NCBI GenBank assembly: GCA_936440205.1
Contig: OW387133.1
Location: 52,044,374-52,108,373 of the forward strand
Direction: 5' to 3'
Source: Lepidonotus clava
Lineage: Eukaryota > Annelida > Polychaeta > Phyllodocida > Polynoidae
DNA: 64,000 nt
Made by a program: the position numbers and the translations under genes. The notes beneath the pieces were generated by a model. That model worked only from the letters and a program-made list of their open reading frames with translations, did no database searches and was not told the origin of the DNA. Numbering within the stretch: position 1 is the first letter of the stretch; each line of letters starts with the position of its first letter. Positions 1-13,131 of the stretch are shown here, one piece after another.

Positions 1-1269
1 ACAAAGACACCCCTCTGGGAAACTACAGTGGGTGAGGGTCTCCATATCAGTTAACCCCTAAGCTATTGTTGCGACAACTTGGCAGCCTCTGGGGCAGGGG
101 AGGACCCTAAACCAAACACCTACATCGCTCATTGTGTATCTCTGTACACACTGACGTGTTTGTATGTTATGGTCCCAATTCTCCTTCTGGCAAACCCACG
201 AGACCTACCTTCAACCAACAGAATGAGAGCTGTTGGTTTTCTTTTAACACTTTCGTGAGACCAGATACTTTTGCCAACTGGTGTCTGAGGTCTAATTGAT
301 AGCTTAAAATCCTTTGGCCTTTAGTAAAGTATACAGTTTATAGATTCCTTTTGAGGACTTCAATGTTGAAATTAGCAAATGAAAAAACCTATTTTAATTT
401 TGGTTGAAGAGAGTCTTTATCAAAAGAGGTTGAATTTTCGAAACTTGCTTATCGTTTTTGCCCCTTTCTCCTACTATCAGCAAGAGATGATAAGAGATAT
501 CCAGCCCACCCATGTCGGCATTTTGCACCAGTGCCACTTAGAATATTTCAACAATTCTTCCTTTCATTTTTTTTCTAGAGAAACCCATTTTATTGAAACT
601 CGGTATTCTTGTAACTAAAACTACACGAACCAGGTACATACTTATTGCTTCTACATAAGTATATACCGTCCAGAACCCACTCAAAGTAACATATCACTTC
701 CCATCAGACTCAACGATTCTGCCATTTACATATCCCCAACCCACGTTTGTGAGTCCAGGGATGGGTCCTTCACCACAGGTGAAGCCGTGAGTTACCTGGT
801 AAACATGGTTCAGGGTGGTCGGTCACCCCAACCTCACACTCTCACCATAATATTTACAACCTATAGGGGTCGGTCATACGGCTTCCACGTTGACCCAGCG
901 CCCCGTGTGAGAGGGGGCAGAAACAAGCAGACTATTTGGACTGTTTTTGAACACATAGAGAGACTCGGTACACAGAGGCAAATGTTTTTCAAATACATAA
1001 ATATGATTGACCACTAGAATAGATTCTATACAAGCAATCTAAATGTAAGTATTATGCGGTTAAGAAGAGATCAACTTGTGAAGACTGAGTTGGGTTGGGT
1101 GAATGTAGATTGCATGTGTAGCTTTTTTTTCAATTGGAGTTAGCTATTTCCCTCTGTGCTTAAAATTAAATGAAGTTCGATTATTTGGTCGCTTGAATCA
1201 GTCTATGGTAATCGACCAATGGGGCCAGTTAAGGCACTTTGACCGCTGAATGGCAGCGGAAAGTCTATC
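1..1269. other. No gene seen
   Basis: Mixed-composition single-copy sequence. Short open frames lack splice signals and recognisable motifs. Nothing further supported. Confidence 0.5.
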
Positions 1270-1436
1270 CACTGGCGGATCCAGGATTTTGAAAAAGGGA
1301 GGGAGGGGGGGGGGGGGGCGCCTTTGGAAATATTTTTCCTTAATTACCTTTTGGCTGAGTTTTACATTAAAATAAAGACAAAATCTTCAGAAAAAAGGGA
1401 GGGGCGCGTGACCCCCCCCCCCTAAATCCGCCCATG
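1270..1436. mobile_element. Short MITE-like element, GCGGAT family, copy 1
   Basis: Ends CACTGGCGGATCCAGG and, inverted, CATGGGCGGATTTAGG. The interior has a G run, an AT-rich middle and a C run. Same terminal plan as the copies at 20517, 22382 and 24642. Non-coding. Confidence 0.65.
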
Positions 1437-1673
1437 CCATTTGATTATGCTGACCAAATAACCTTCTTGGACAGCTATCTGTGCAGATATGATGACTGTC
1501 TGTATACACCGTGATTGTTAATACTAATATTATCTTACTCTTTTTACTAACTACTTGATTTAAATATGGGAATCAATCAGTTCATTTCTTAATGGAAAAT
1601 CTTCATTGTTTGTGCATCTGTAAACAACCGTTTCAGGACATACAATCGGACTGGGTATACTTTCCTTTCGTGG

Positions 1674-1951
1674 TTCCCTATTTCCATCTAAATGTGGAAG
1701 GCACTTGCTCATTATTTTATTTATTTATTTTATTTTATTAGTTAACCACTTTCACATACATGTGCTCTTCCAAGTAGATGTAGAAAAAATGCTGATGTAT
1801 CCCTTAGGAATATAACTTATGTGCTTAATTATAATGTTTAAAATTGAGTGATTGACATTTAAAATTATTCCCTATTCCCATCTAAACTTGGAAGGCACTT
1901 GCTCATTATTCCCCATTTCCATCTAAATGTGGAAGGCACTTGCTCATTATT
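1674..1951 (+). repeat. Three copies of a 43-bp direct repeat
   Basis: TTTCCATCTAAATGTGGAAG followed by GCACTTGCTCATTATT occurs at 1674-1716, 1867-1910 and 1911-1951. The last two are head-to-tail. An AT-rich TTTATTTA stretch follows the first. Confidence 0.8.
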
Positions 1952-2276
1952 CATCCATGCGTATCTATTATTAATTTACATCCGGTAAAGCAGCATGGAC
2001 GATTTTGCTAGCATGACAAGGTAACATTCGGCCAACGCCCTGGCGATGTCCGAGATACCTTGGACACGTACTACTCAACAATGTTGGTTCGCGTATTACC
2101 ATATTTCCCAGGAGGGTCTTAAACATAGACCCTTGCTACTTTGTTTAAGTAGTTTCTCTAATTAATGTACAAGGAGCTGTTTTACATAGTAGCCAGTCTT
2201 TATCAGAGAGTAAGGGATACAGCAATTGTACATCCCAAATTCTGTACGTGGGAAGTCTGTAGTTTGAAGTAGCTAT

Positions 2277-2680
2277 TGTTGTGCCCCTGGAATACCATTA
2301 TCTTTGTATTTTAGAGTATACATGTAGTTTCACAGAGTATACATGTAGTTCCTTATACATGTCTTAGAATAGGGCCTATCCTGTGTGCTTCCTTATACAT
2401 GTAGGTTAAAGGGGGCCAAACTTCTGACCACTGGGGGTCACTGAGTGTACATTCCTCCTGGTCAGAAGTCTGTCAGAAGTCTTGTCAGAACTTTGGGGTA
2501 TATAAAGCCCAGATGTTGGGGCTGGGGGGTTCAGTCTGTTGTAGGCCCTGGAGTAGTTTACACCATGTTTATTGTAATACTGGATTTACCCACATCATTC
2601 TTATAGAATAAAGGACTATATATTCTTCCTACAAGAGATTCATTATTTGGTCTTTGGGGATTTACCCTGGGGACCTAACA
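2277..2680 (+). repeat. 5' LTR
   Basis: 404 bp with the usual TG...CA ends. It carries a TATA box (TATATAAAG at 2499-2507) and a polyadenylation signal (AATAAA at 2607-2612) in the plus direction, which sets the element's orientation. It contains a short repeated TATACATGTAG motif near its start. Confidence 0.9.
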
Positions 2681-2860
2681 CTGGTGGCAGCGGCGGGATG
2701 AGGACTTTAACATGCAAAAGGATTTTATTGCGGATTACCAGCTACCACAATAGGGACAATTAATGCAGACATGGGTTGAATTAGGAGTGACCCTGGATTT
2801 ATTGTCTGTGACCTGGGATTATGTTTGTTTATTGTGAGAGTGAATAGATATTTTGGAAAA

Positions 2861-3690
2861 AGGATGTGACACTTATCAAGATTATGTCACACCTGCAAAT
2901 GACATCTAACAAATACTCTGATGTCACACATGAAATGGATTATCAGCTACAGGGAGTGTGACACTTGTGTTGTGGGTGTGACAGTTGTATGGAGGGTGAC
3001 ACCTGGAAACACAGTGTCACAAGTACATGGAGTGTGACACCCATAGGCTGAGTGTGACAGCTACAAGGAGAGTGATGCCTATATTGCGGGTGTGACAGTA
3101 GTATGGTGTGTGACACCCAAGGTGAGAGTGTCACATGTGCAAGGAGTGTGACACCTCTGTGGTGAGTGTGACAGTTGTATGGAGTGTGACAGCTGTAAAG
3201 ACAGTGTCACAAGTACATGGAGTGTGACATGCATAGGGTCAGTTTCACAGCTACAAGGAGTGTGACACCTATGTTGTGGGTGTGACAGTTGTGTTGAGTG
3301 TAATGCCTGAAGGGTCAGTGTCACAGGTGCAAGGAGTGTGACACCTAGAGGACAGAGTCAGGAGTACATGGATTGTGACACCCATAAGGGGAGTGTCAGA
3401 GCTATAGGGAGTGTCACACCTATAAGGTGAGTGTGACAGCTGTTAAGAGGGTGACGTTTACATGGATAACCACACAGTTGTAGGAGGTGTGACATGCTCA
3501 CAGCTTAATGGAGTGTGACAGCCAGAGGACAGTATCACAGGTGAGGGAGTATAACCGCAATGGATTATGTGATCCGGATAGAAGGGGTGACACCTACTTG
3601 GGAGTGTCACAGCTATAGGGATTGTGACAGCTGTGTTGATAATGTGACACCTGCATTGAGTGTGACACCCCGAGGAGCACGGGTGTTATA
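2861..3690. repeat. GTGTGACA minisatellite inside the LTR element
   Basis: Some 830 bp in which GAGTGTGACA or GTGTCACA recurs about every 15-30 bp, separated by short variable spacers such as CCTATAAGG or GCTACAAGGA. Both orientations of the core (TGTGACA and TGTCACA) occur, so the transcript could fold extensively. Units are well diverged, so the array is older than the insertion. Confidence 0.8.
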
Positions 3691-5122
3691 AGTGGAGTGT
3701 GTCTGACTATTGTCCTAGCAGAGGACTAGTGGCTTGAAGATGTGACTGGTGACAGTAGAATGTGACAGTCGGGTGGATAGCACAAGAAGTCAGGTGTTGA
3801 AAGCAGTGACATAGCTACCATGGAGGTGTTATGGCTATTGTTAGGAAGTGAGGCTGCGTGGAAATATGAGAACTATTATGGTGACAGTGTTGACAGCAAA
3901 CGAGGATAGGCTGTTGACAATGATTACCTGGAGTGACAGTAAGTCATTGGAAGAGGAACCAAAGGATTAAGTGGATAAGTGCTATGGAATCTATAATCTG
4001 TGATTAGAGTTATGGTGTAACTTTAGAAGGAGGATAGGCTTATTGGACTGGAAGTGATACAGCTATGTAATTCATGGAGGAAAGGTGCCTGAGTGTGTGA
4101 ACTGGCCCAGGGAACACAAGACGTGTTGAGAGGCATTTCAACTTAGGACTTTTCAGGGAATTATGTTGAATTGAGAGCTGTTGGTGACCAATACGTGGCC
4201 TTGGAGAGTTCTAGTATGTTGCATAGGAGTAACTGCTGATACAGAAATGGAGATTCTAGGAGCAAAGAATGGAAGTAAGATCCACAGGAAAGATGTGGCA
4301 GTGGTACAAGAAATTGTGTTTATGTGGTGTTTAATCCTGTTTAGGAATGGGGGCTTAGTTTCCCCATCTACATCATGTAGCCCTGTATTGATACCTGGCT
4401 GTAACACTGGTTCTGAGTATGGTTACAAAGTTTTGAGAAGGAGATCAAAGCTTGGTAGGGGATCCTCATCAGACTCTAGATCAGTTGATCCTCCAGACTT
4501 TACCAAAGGACAATGAAGAGGGAGAGAAGGACTGGTAATATCCCTCTACCACAAGGCTCAACTTTTTGGGTAGAATACTGTAGTTGTTTGTTGACAAGTA
4601 GTGACATTTCCACCAACAGCTGAGTCTAATTTACTCATGTCATGGAAGAGTTAGCAGCTGACCTCAGGAGGTCATTCTCTGACAGCTGACCACAGCTGTT
4701 GATTGGTGTCCAGAGATTAAGCAATTTAAAGAAAACAGATTAGTGTCAAAGTTCAAGTGATTTACAGAAATTGGATTTTCAAGAAGATTTTGGATAACCT
4801 TTTACCATGTTTCTAAATGTTTTGTAGATTGGGCTAGGATAGTAAATGTCCTGAGAAAGGTTTTGATTTAACTGAAAGTTGTAGTTTTGTATGTGACTGG
4901 ATATTTGTAAGTGTGATTTTAAATGTGTTACTAGATTCTATAGAGAAAAGGAACAGCTGTGTGAATTATACATGTGCCTGGGCTTGGATTACAAATAGCC
5001 CTACAATGAAGAGACTTACTTTTATTCAAAGACTCTATTCATTTTGGAACATTTAAGGACCATTATCAAGGACATTATTTTAGCATACTATCAGGAGATA
5101 GTATTGACTTGGTAGGGGGTAG

Positions 5123-5519
5123 TGTTGTGCCCCTGGAATACCATTATCTTTGTATTTTAGAGTATACATGTAGTTTCACAGAGTATACATGTAGTTCCTT
5201 ATACATGTCTTAGAATAGGGCCTATCCTGTGTGCTTCCTTATACATGTAGGTTAAAGGGGGCCAAACTTCTGACCACTGGGGGTCACTGAGTGTACATTC
5301 CTCCTGGTCAGAAGTCTGTCAGAAGTCTTGTCAGAACTTTGGGGTATATAAAGCCCAGATGTTGGGGCTGGGGGGTTCAGTCTGTTGTAGGCCCTGGAGT
5401 AGTTTACACCATGTTTATTGTAATACTGGATTTACCCACATCATTCTTATAGAATAAAGGACTATATATTCTTCCTACAAGAGATTCATTATTTGGGGAT
5501 TTACCCTGGGGACCTAACA
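5123..5519 (+). repeat. 3' LTR
   Basis: 397 bp, matching the 5' LTR almost base for base, with the same TATA and AATAAA signals and the same TG...CA ends. Followed by the CTAT duplication. Confidence 0.9.
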
Positions 5520-5523
5520 CTAT

Positions 5524-8500
5524 TTACAATATAGGTTCTAGAACCAATCAATTCTCCCTACCACGGATAGCCATTTTCTTGCAGGTTACCTGCAGGTTAG
5601 CCTAGATCAGGATGCATGCTGGGTAATATGTAGACAAATCACAAGGCTTTAGTATAGGAATTTTCATGGATCGTTTCATTATTGAAAGTTAAACATAATG
5701 TAAAAGCACAGATCACATTTTTCTAAATTGGTATCCATTTATATCTAATATTTTGAATATATTTTGAAAATTCATTCATTATAGATGGATATAATTATAA
5801 CAATTATTTGTTTATTTTCTATAGTTTTCTAAGGGGTTTTGTCTACGAATTCAGTCCAAATTAGCCTGCAGGTGATTAATATACTCTAAATCATCTATCC
5901 GTGCACGGTAAGGAGAATTACATATATCAAATACCTATATGAATATAGACCTGTATACATATTGTTCCTGCATAACTATTCATAATTACCCATTCTTCAC
6001 TGTATCAACTTAGCACTCGTGATCAAGCCAATATTTCTTACTCAGATGTGTATATACTGGAGATGCCGGTCTATAGTATACATCTAGGGAGATTAGGATA
6101 ATCCTTGCGGATCATTGGCATTTTTGTAGGGAATCCTGTGGGATCATGTACGCCAATGTAGGTCGAATTCCGGGTCACGGCCTTACAAGGGCACCAATGG
6201 AAACCAATATCTCATATTAATGTTTCAATTGTGTGGAAAATCATAATTTCTAGAGCACCCTTCGATATTATTGATACTTGCAAGTTGCAGGGAGCAGTCA
6301 CACTAATCAATAGCTTCACTTAGAGGATAATCTTACCCAACACTTTTTTAAACAGTTATGATATAACATAGGCCAAATATAGATATGATGCATGATGTGG
6401 GAAGGTATAAGTTTAAATGATACATCCTGGTAGATAGCAATCATCATTAACCATATTTAAATGAGAAAACCATGCCTTGGGATAACTTCTCATAACATAG
6501 TTATAAGCATTGACAGAAGCATTTGCATGGTTTCACTGCTCATAACATTGGACCGACCTTCTCCCTTGATATATCAAAATAATGAGGTTTTAATGATTTG
6601 CAGCTGCTAGCTGCTGACATAGAGGTTAGTTTTTTTGGCAGTCGATGAAAAATAGAACAGGTGGAACAGATTTACCCCCAAAGGTTGTTTAACTTTGAAC
6701 AATTTAACTGTCTTCAGAGTGTGTGTGTTGATGGAACTTTCTACATGAAAGAACTTCTGAAAACTCATTATGATAGGAAGGTAAAATTTCACCAAGAGAT
6801 AAACTGAGGTTTATGATGTACACGATTAGGCCTTATTATCATTATGTTTTTGTTTTTGTTCCTGTTACTGTTAATGATAATGATTGCGATTTTTCCCACC
6901 AGAGAGGGTAATGTCAAGATAAATGTTTCTCCCTCTCATGAAATAAATCAAAATCATTATAATATACCATTCAACACTTCATTTTACTAGCATAGACCTA
7001 TATAGCTTTCAACACAATGCAACTCAAAAAAATGAACAAAAAGTGTCGGTGTCACCCAACCTATTTCACGTTCGTCTGCTGTTGTCGGTCTTGACACAGC
7101 CATCAACTCCCCCGCGCCAATGTAGGTCACAAGAATCAGGAATGACAATGACTCCCCATTTAGTCCAACTCTTTTGCACGTCTGAAATGAAAAATAGCAT
7201 ATTTCCCGGCGTCTAGTGAGTCTATATGTGTATAATGATTCCTGATAGGCACTTCCACTTCCACGAGGGATTACCCTTTTTCCCCAGGGATGCACACTGT
7301 CCCTTTAAGTCACCCAGGGTTACCCAAGCATCCTCACGCATACGGGTAATTTCTCTATAATTGACATAATAGATTTTCACCCAACGGAAGCTATCCCTCA
7401 TTATTTTCAGAAAAATGAGGGCTGATCATTATATGTTTTATTTATTGGTAAAGTATGTCCAATAGTGGAGCAATAAGGATGACTTTTTTTTACAACACAG
7501 GAGAAGTAATGAGCCTATCCCAGTTTACACCAACAATAGAGTTTACTATGAAATATTTCCAGAATTGCTTCCAGGCTTAATCCCTGAAATGAGTTGCATA
7601 ATACAACATTGACAAGAGCAATTTGGTTGACAAGTTGCTTCCAAAATTTTTAAAATGCAACTTTTTTCCCATAGGGACCAATGTTAAAGCCTGCATGTGA
7701 GCCCTAACTATAATGTCCAACACAATTTTGCCCTGTATTACAGCATTTTGATTGGTTGTTAAACCTGCAAATCTGTCAATTGGTAAATTTTAGGAAATCA
7801 TAATGGTTTACCAGGATTTGGGGATATAGAAAAATATCATTATTGCTTATTTCAATAACCCCAACTCTCTGAGGCAAAGATGGCTTATACGGTAACTTAA
7901 GTTTGTCCAACCCTTGTCTGACCCTGGAATATACCCAAAGTGGGATGGGCTTATTGCTCACATGGCAACGCTAATAGTTCTAGTATGGAGGTTCTTTATA
8001 TGGATGCCTCTAGATTTAGAGAAGTTGGCATGTCTGAGTACATTATCAGGCACTGATAGTGCTGTTTATGACCACAACAACGATAATTGGAAAGCATATC
8101 AGACGAGTGACATTATTTAGCGTATGGCATATCTTATTCAGTAAGGCACAGTTAAAGATGAACCCTTTTTTCTCTAGAGATAACACCAAACTATCAGTGA
8201 GAGAAGAACTCTGAAGAACCTTCAAGTAATCATAAGTTGTTGTTCTAAAACAGTATTTATTTTTGGCGTCAGAAAGCATGTGCAAAGAGCCCAATATAAT
8301 TCAAGAATGGACACATACTGTTTTGTGTCTTTGGTAAGAAGCAGTTTGATCTAGTTATCTGGTTATTGACTCTTGAGTTTATAATCAGAAGAATGTGAAC
8401 CAACTCATATATCCACTATGCTGTGGTTTCAAACCATTCTTGGCATACCGATGCCACGTTCAAAGTATTTTTGATAATCCGCGTATCTTTGAATGACTGT

Positions 8501-11500
8501 AAACTTTTTGTCTTTGTATGAGAGTGTGTGACTTAATCAATCCTTTTTTCTGTTGTAGGTGAGTAATCTAATCAAGATAAGGTTTGAAGCCGGATTTGGT
8601 GAGTGTAACCTATATCCAGTGAGAGCTGAATGGATTTTTTTAATGGAGATGAAAGTTAATTTATTGGTTCCTTCATAAACAATCATAACCTTTGTTATTA
8701 CTAGGGGAAGCCACACAGCTGGCTTCAAATGGGACTACCCGGGAGCCACTTTGGGGAGTGTTGTAAGGAACTCCCTACCTTATGTGCCTAGCCATAATGC
8801 AAAATGCTTGCAAGATACGATGTTTCTGAGGATGTAGAATGGTTGACCAGCGATAATTTGACGTTACCACAATTCCATAGATAGTTGCATGGGTAATGAA
8901 ATACTTTATATGTAATTGGTTCACTTAATTAGTTCATCAAAGTATTTAGAAATGGTTTGGTGACAATTTGCTTTGGCCCCTTATCAGGAATACATAGGAG
9001 TGTTACCACTCAAATTTCCAGCTCTTGGGTAAAAGTAGCGGCAACCAAATTCTTTAAAATAATTTCATTCCTAGAATAATATAACAGAATCCCTTTAAAT
9101 ATTATAGCAATGAAAAAGCAATGGGCACACTAATAATCAAACATTTACAATACATAATACATCAATAGTCTCGTATTCCCAATCAATTACCAACTGCTCC
9201 AAAACGAGCACTGGCGACATGTCCCTTAATCCGATGAACTACTTGCTAAAGCTGACCCAGGGCTAAGGTTATCGTCAATAATAGTACGCCAACGCCTGTA
9301 ACCTCAACAAACAGGCCCCACAACCGCCTACTGAACACCTCTTATGACACCGCTGAGCGGGGAAATGTACGGAATTAGCTGGATCAGAGGGGTGAAGAGG
9401 GGCCTCCCAGGTGTTAGTGTGTATTGTGAAGTGTTGATCTTCTTGTACATGTTCAGGTCCACGGCGGATGTCCCCTGTAATTGGTACTCAGAGTGCCTTT
9501 GATAGAGGTAGACCGCCCTGTAAAGCTGATGCAGGTATTAGACTGATTCTGAATTTCTTTAAGGGAAAATTTGAGAATGGCGGAGAAATAAATGAGCGAT
9601 GCAAAACTTTTTGTAGTTTTAGAGTTGTATAGGATTTGATAATAGTCATTAAGGTCGTTATGAAATACATGATAATTGGTAAAACAAATAAGCAATGCTT
9701 TTACAAATGCCAACCTTTCTGTGCACCCACCAAGAGGGGGTTTTCAGTTTAATTTTACTCTGAATAATTATGGATATTGATTTATCGCGTCCTGTTCTTA
9801 GAAGACAACAATTTATTTTAAAATGATAAGTGGGATTTATTACAAATAATACAGCGACAGCTATATAAAAGAAACACTAGAACTGCTCATGTCATCAGGC
9901 ACCATCCATCAAAGTTGAATAGATTGTATGACAGTATATATGAGTAGACAGAGAGGGATTAGTAAAGCTCTTCTACCCCTGACAGGAGGTGCTTAACGGG
10001 TATGTGTGATATAGGTACAGGAGGAATTCCAGAACAGATTTACGATGCATGTCTGATAGGTTCTACGTGAGCCAGGCTTAATATCAGATAAACCTGTATT
10101 GTTCCCTGCCAATCTTACTGCGTAGGGGAGCGAATACCTAATTTTATCTGGATTTATAGTTCCCAATACCAAGGTCCTCTTTGCGAGCCCTTGTAACCAA
10201 AAACAGAAAACAAACATTTATATTTGTGAACCAATAGAATTGGATAATTCAAAGTTCACTTCAGCTGCACATATAACATAACAGTATGCATGGTATATCT
10301 ACATCGATTGTTTACTTGTTTTGACCAAAGGCTAGACGTGATATCGGTGTGATAATGAATGTGTCAAGGAGGCTAAAAAAGGGCTCTCAACACGATTTGG
10401 CAGAGTGAAATATGGGTAAGGGTCATCCTGACGTAACCTGTTCACACCTGAGGCGGACCCCACCGTGGTGCCAAATAGGTAGAGGGTAGCAACGACACTG
10501 TTGACCAACGTCAGCTGACCAGGCTCTCTGATTAGGGTTCAGAAACATGCTGGGTCCAAACCTTAGCCCAAATTCCAACCTTTCCCTGTCATCAGGTCAA
10601 AAAGACTGTCAAACCGTACCATAAAGTACACTTAATTGTTTTCTCTAACTTTGCTTTTCTCCCTATTTGGTTGAAAGAACTCACATTGATTAGTTTTTTT
10701 TTATCGTCTTGTTGATTGTAGTCTAAATCTTTTAAAATCCCATTTTGGGATGTCATACGCCTACATGTGTTTAAGGGATGGAGTTTGTCATGGCAGAAAT
10801 TCATCCATATAGATAGATTAGGATACGCTGAAATAATAAACTCGAGCTTCATTAAACCTACATACCAGACGCTTATTTTACATGTATAAACAATCAACGG
10901 AGGCCCATGCACATATAGTATGTTTTGACAAGCATAGAATATGGGCTTAAATATTCAACAGAAATATAGATTTTTGCGAAAGCAAAAAGGTGATGTGGAT
11001 AAGCTCCACAGCATCCGAATGAAATAAATCAATATTTTTCCATCAGAACATTCTTTTGTTTTAAGTTGTCACAGTTTTTAAAACGCTGCAAAACACACTG
11101 GTTCCCAATTATTGCATTACCCTAATGAAACTAAAGTAGGCGAGATAGTACCCAGGGAACGATTATGTTGAAAAAAAAAGTCTGGATCCCATGAAGTTCA
11201 CTTAACTTGTTAGATTGCCCAGACACGCCCCAGGTTATTCCTTCCACAGTTCATCCTGTCTGGTCGTCAAGTAATGCATTTTGCCCCGGAGTAGTTATTT
11301 ATTGTTATTTACATGGGTTGGCAGGGCCCCCGTGGGCCTGTTACCACGCCCCTTAGTGACCGGGGGCCATCCTCACATGCCAAGACTCACTTCATCAGAG
11401 GAATCAATAATAAACTAACATGTCCAAAAACAGCGGTATTAAAGGTACCTAGGTTTTACGTGCCCACTAGTTGCAGACTAATCTTATGTAGGACTATTAT

Positions 11501-12885
11501 TTCCCCGACCACCACCCCATCGATTTAAGAAAACATCTGAAACGACAGGAAAATGTCATGAGGATGATTGGCAATAATAATAAGAAATACAATTTGTTAG
11601 GAATGGTAGGAAATCATACACATTGAAGCTACGGGGCTGGTTATACAATTTTAATGGGTGATTTAAGTCTAGGAACTCCTGCCAAATTATACACTCCCTA
11701 GCAGGGCCAATATAGATGAGCTATTGAGCAGCTCTTGGCTGCGGCTCAGGTGAATTGATTTTGTTGGCATATTGACCTCTCACATGTATCAATACAGGCA
11801 TGTCCCAAGGGAACCGTCTGGTTTAAGTTAGGGGTCGTATCGTGAGCATTACAGGTTATCGCCAATTTCATGGTTCGCCAGACTGGAAATTTTCCTCTAA
11901 GGTTAAAAAGTTATTGTGCATAATTCATTATCCAAAGCCGCCCGCCATTGAAAACACTTCCTCTCTGTGCCTAGCTCAAGGATTGGCTTATACCATCGTG
12001 GAAGCTATACCTCTCCAGTTGTGGTACCCAAAGTACCAATGGTGTACTCTAAGGTATGTTTAATGAAGATTTCTCAACATAATATTATATTACAATATGA
12101 ACATTTCTCCCCGGGACATTTCTCCATTACCAGGGTTCGATACAGGGAAGGGAGTCAGGGTTCGATTACTAATCCTTTGATTGAGACATAAACGGATAAA
12201 CTCCACATAGAGCTGGAAATTCCGCTAAACTTTTCAGTACTGAACCTATGATGATGTGATTCTGGATTCTGGATTCATAGCTGATTATTACACCAAAATG
12301 TAGGGGTTATTTAATTTTAGTTGTGCTGGCACTTTAGTGAAATAATCAATAGTAAACCTTCTACTACGTGTGAGGTACTGTATAGGTACATTGTAAAATA
12401 ACCCACAAGCACTTGCTTTGAAGTGCCTCACTGCATCCTGAAACATTGTTCAAGAGTCAGTACTATTACTTGTGGTTACAAGGCCCAGTGTAGAACGGTC
12501 TTTCGTGCGGGACAGGTTCAAGCACTCTATGGCATGGGATTTCTAACTTTCGTTCCCAACACATCAGCAAGCACTGCACAATGCATTGTGAACGCGTTTC
12601 ATTTTCGGCTATCAGCATTTAGAACTAAAATAATTTTATAAAGGAAAATTTAAACAAACTCACATTTGATCATTAATCGCACTGACCAAAACACAATTAA
12701 TGCTTATTTGTTGAATAATTGTTTGAAGCAATGATTTGTAAAATGTCTACAAACCATTGCTTCACACTTAAGTTACCAAGCTTACCTTGCAGTTTCCGGC
12801 ATCATTCATGAAAAAACACAATGTTTATTTTGACCACCCAGTGAGAGGGTTTACATAGATACACTTTTCACACAAACTCACCAAG
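5524..12885. other. AT-rich stretch with no supported gene
   Basis: No recognisable exon. One 40-nt open segment at 8560-8599 has a fine acceptor (TTTTTTCTGTTGTAG) and donor (GTGAGT) but no partner. A minus-strand frame at 6987-7188 begins after TTTTTCATTTCAG but matches nothing known. Confidence 0.45.
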
Positions 12886-13131
12886 TCGTAAAGACAAAGC
12901 CGTCTGTGTTTCACGGCTGACCGGTGACACACTGGTCAACTTACCCCCGGAGACGTTTAGGGTGTTGGGCCGAGACAAATACTATTTCACAGCTGTGCCT
13001 CCAGCCTTCGGATTGTTCACACGTGCACTCCATGTGCACGCCCAGATTCCCACACCCGTCGTCTACATTTCACTGCCCTTTGATGACATTGACGGCTGGT
13101 ATGGTAGTGATATATCTGAAGCTGTATCATG
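12886..13131 (+). CDS. Possible coding exon of an unidentified gene
   Basis: The frame is open from 12843 and reads, for example, LTGDTLVNLPPETFRVLGRD, then KYYFTAVPPAFGLFTRALHV, then PVVYISLPFDDIDGWYGSD, up to a donor-like TG|GTAGGT at 13131. Composition looks like a folded protein, and a stop lies immediately past the donor. The acceptor (CACCAAG) is weak and I recognise no family. No second exon of the same gene was found with confidence. Confidence 0.25.

Larger units (their letters stand above)
2277..5519 (+). mobile_element. Non-autonomous LTR retrotransposon, recent insertion
   Basis: Two near-identical LTRs of about 400 bp, starting TGTTGTGCCCC and ending CCTAACA, flank a 2.4-kb interior. 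The 4-bp target duplication CTAT (2273-2276 and 5520-5523) marks the insertion. A primer-binding-like TGGTGGCAGCGG follows the 5' LTR directly, and a purine run (GGTAGGGGGTAG) precedes the 3' LTR. No gag, protease, reverse transcriptase or integrase is recognisable, and over a third of the interior is minisatellite. It therefore resembles the small LARD/TRIM-like class that moves with borrowed proteins. Near-identity of the LTRs says young. The autonomous family is unknown. Confidence 0.9.

Noticed and set aside
379-1017. Open frames of 76-79 codons near the left end
   Set aside because: No splice signals, no motifs; the second does not even start with ATG. Length is within chance.
2943-3324. 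Minus-strand frames rich in HTPCSC and VTLHV repeats
   Set aside because: Produced by the GTGTGACA minisatellite inside the LTR element, not by a gene.
8560-8599. 40-nt segment with strong acceptor and donor, reading VSNLIKIRFEAGF
   Set aside because: No partner exon in phase and no similarity; isolated splice-like sites occur by chance in this much sequence.
12134-12170. GGTTCGAT motifs resembling a tRNA B box
   Set aside because: No A box at the right distance and no cloverleaf around either copy.
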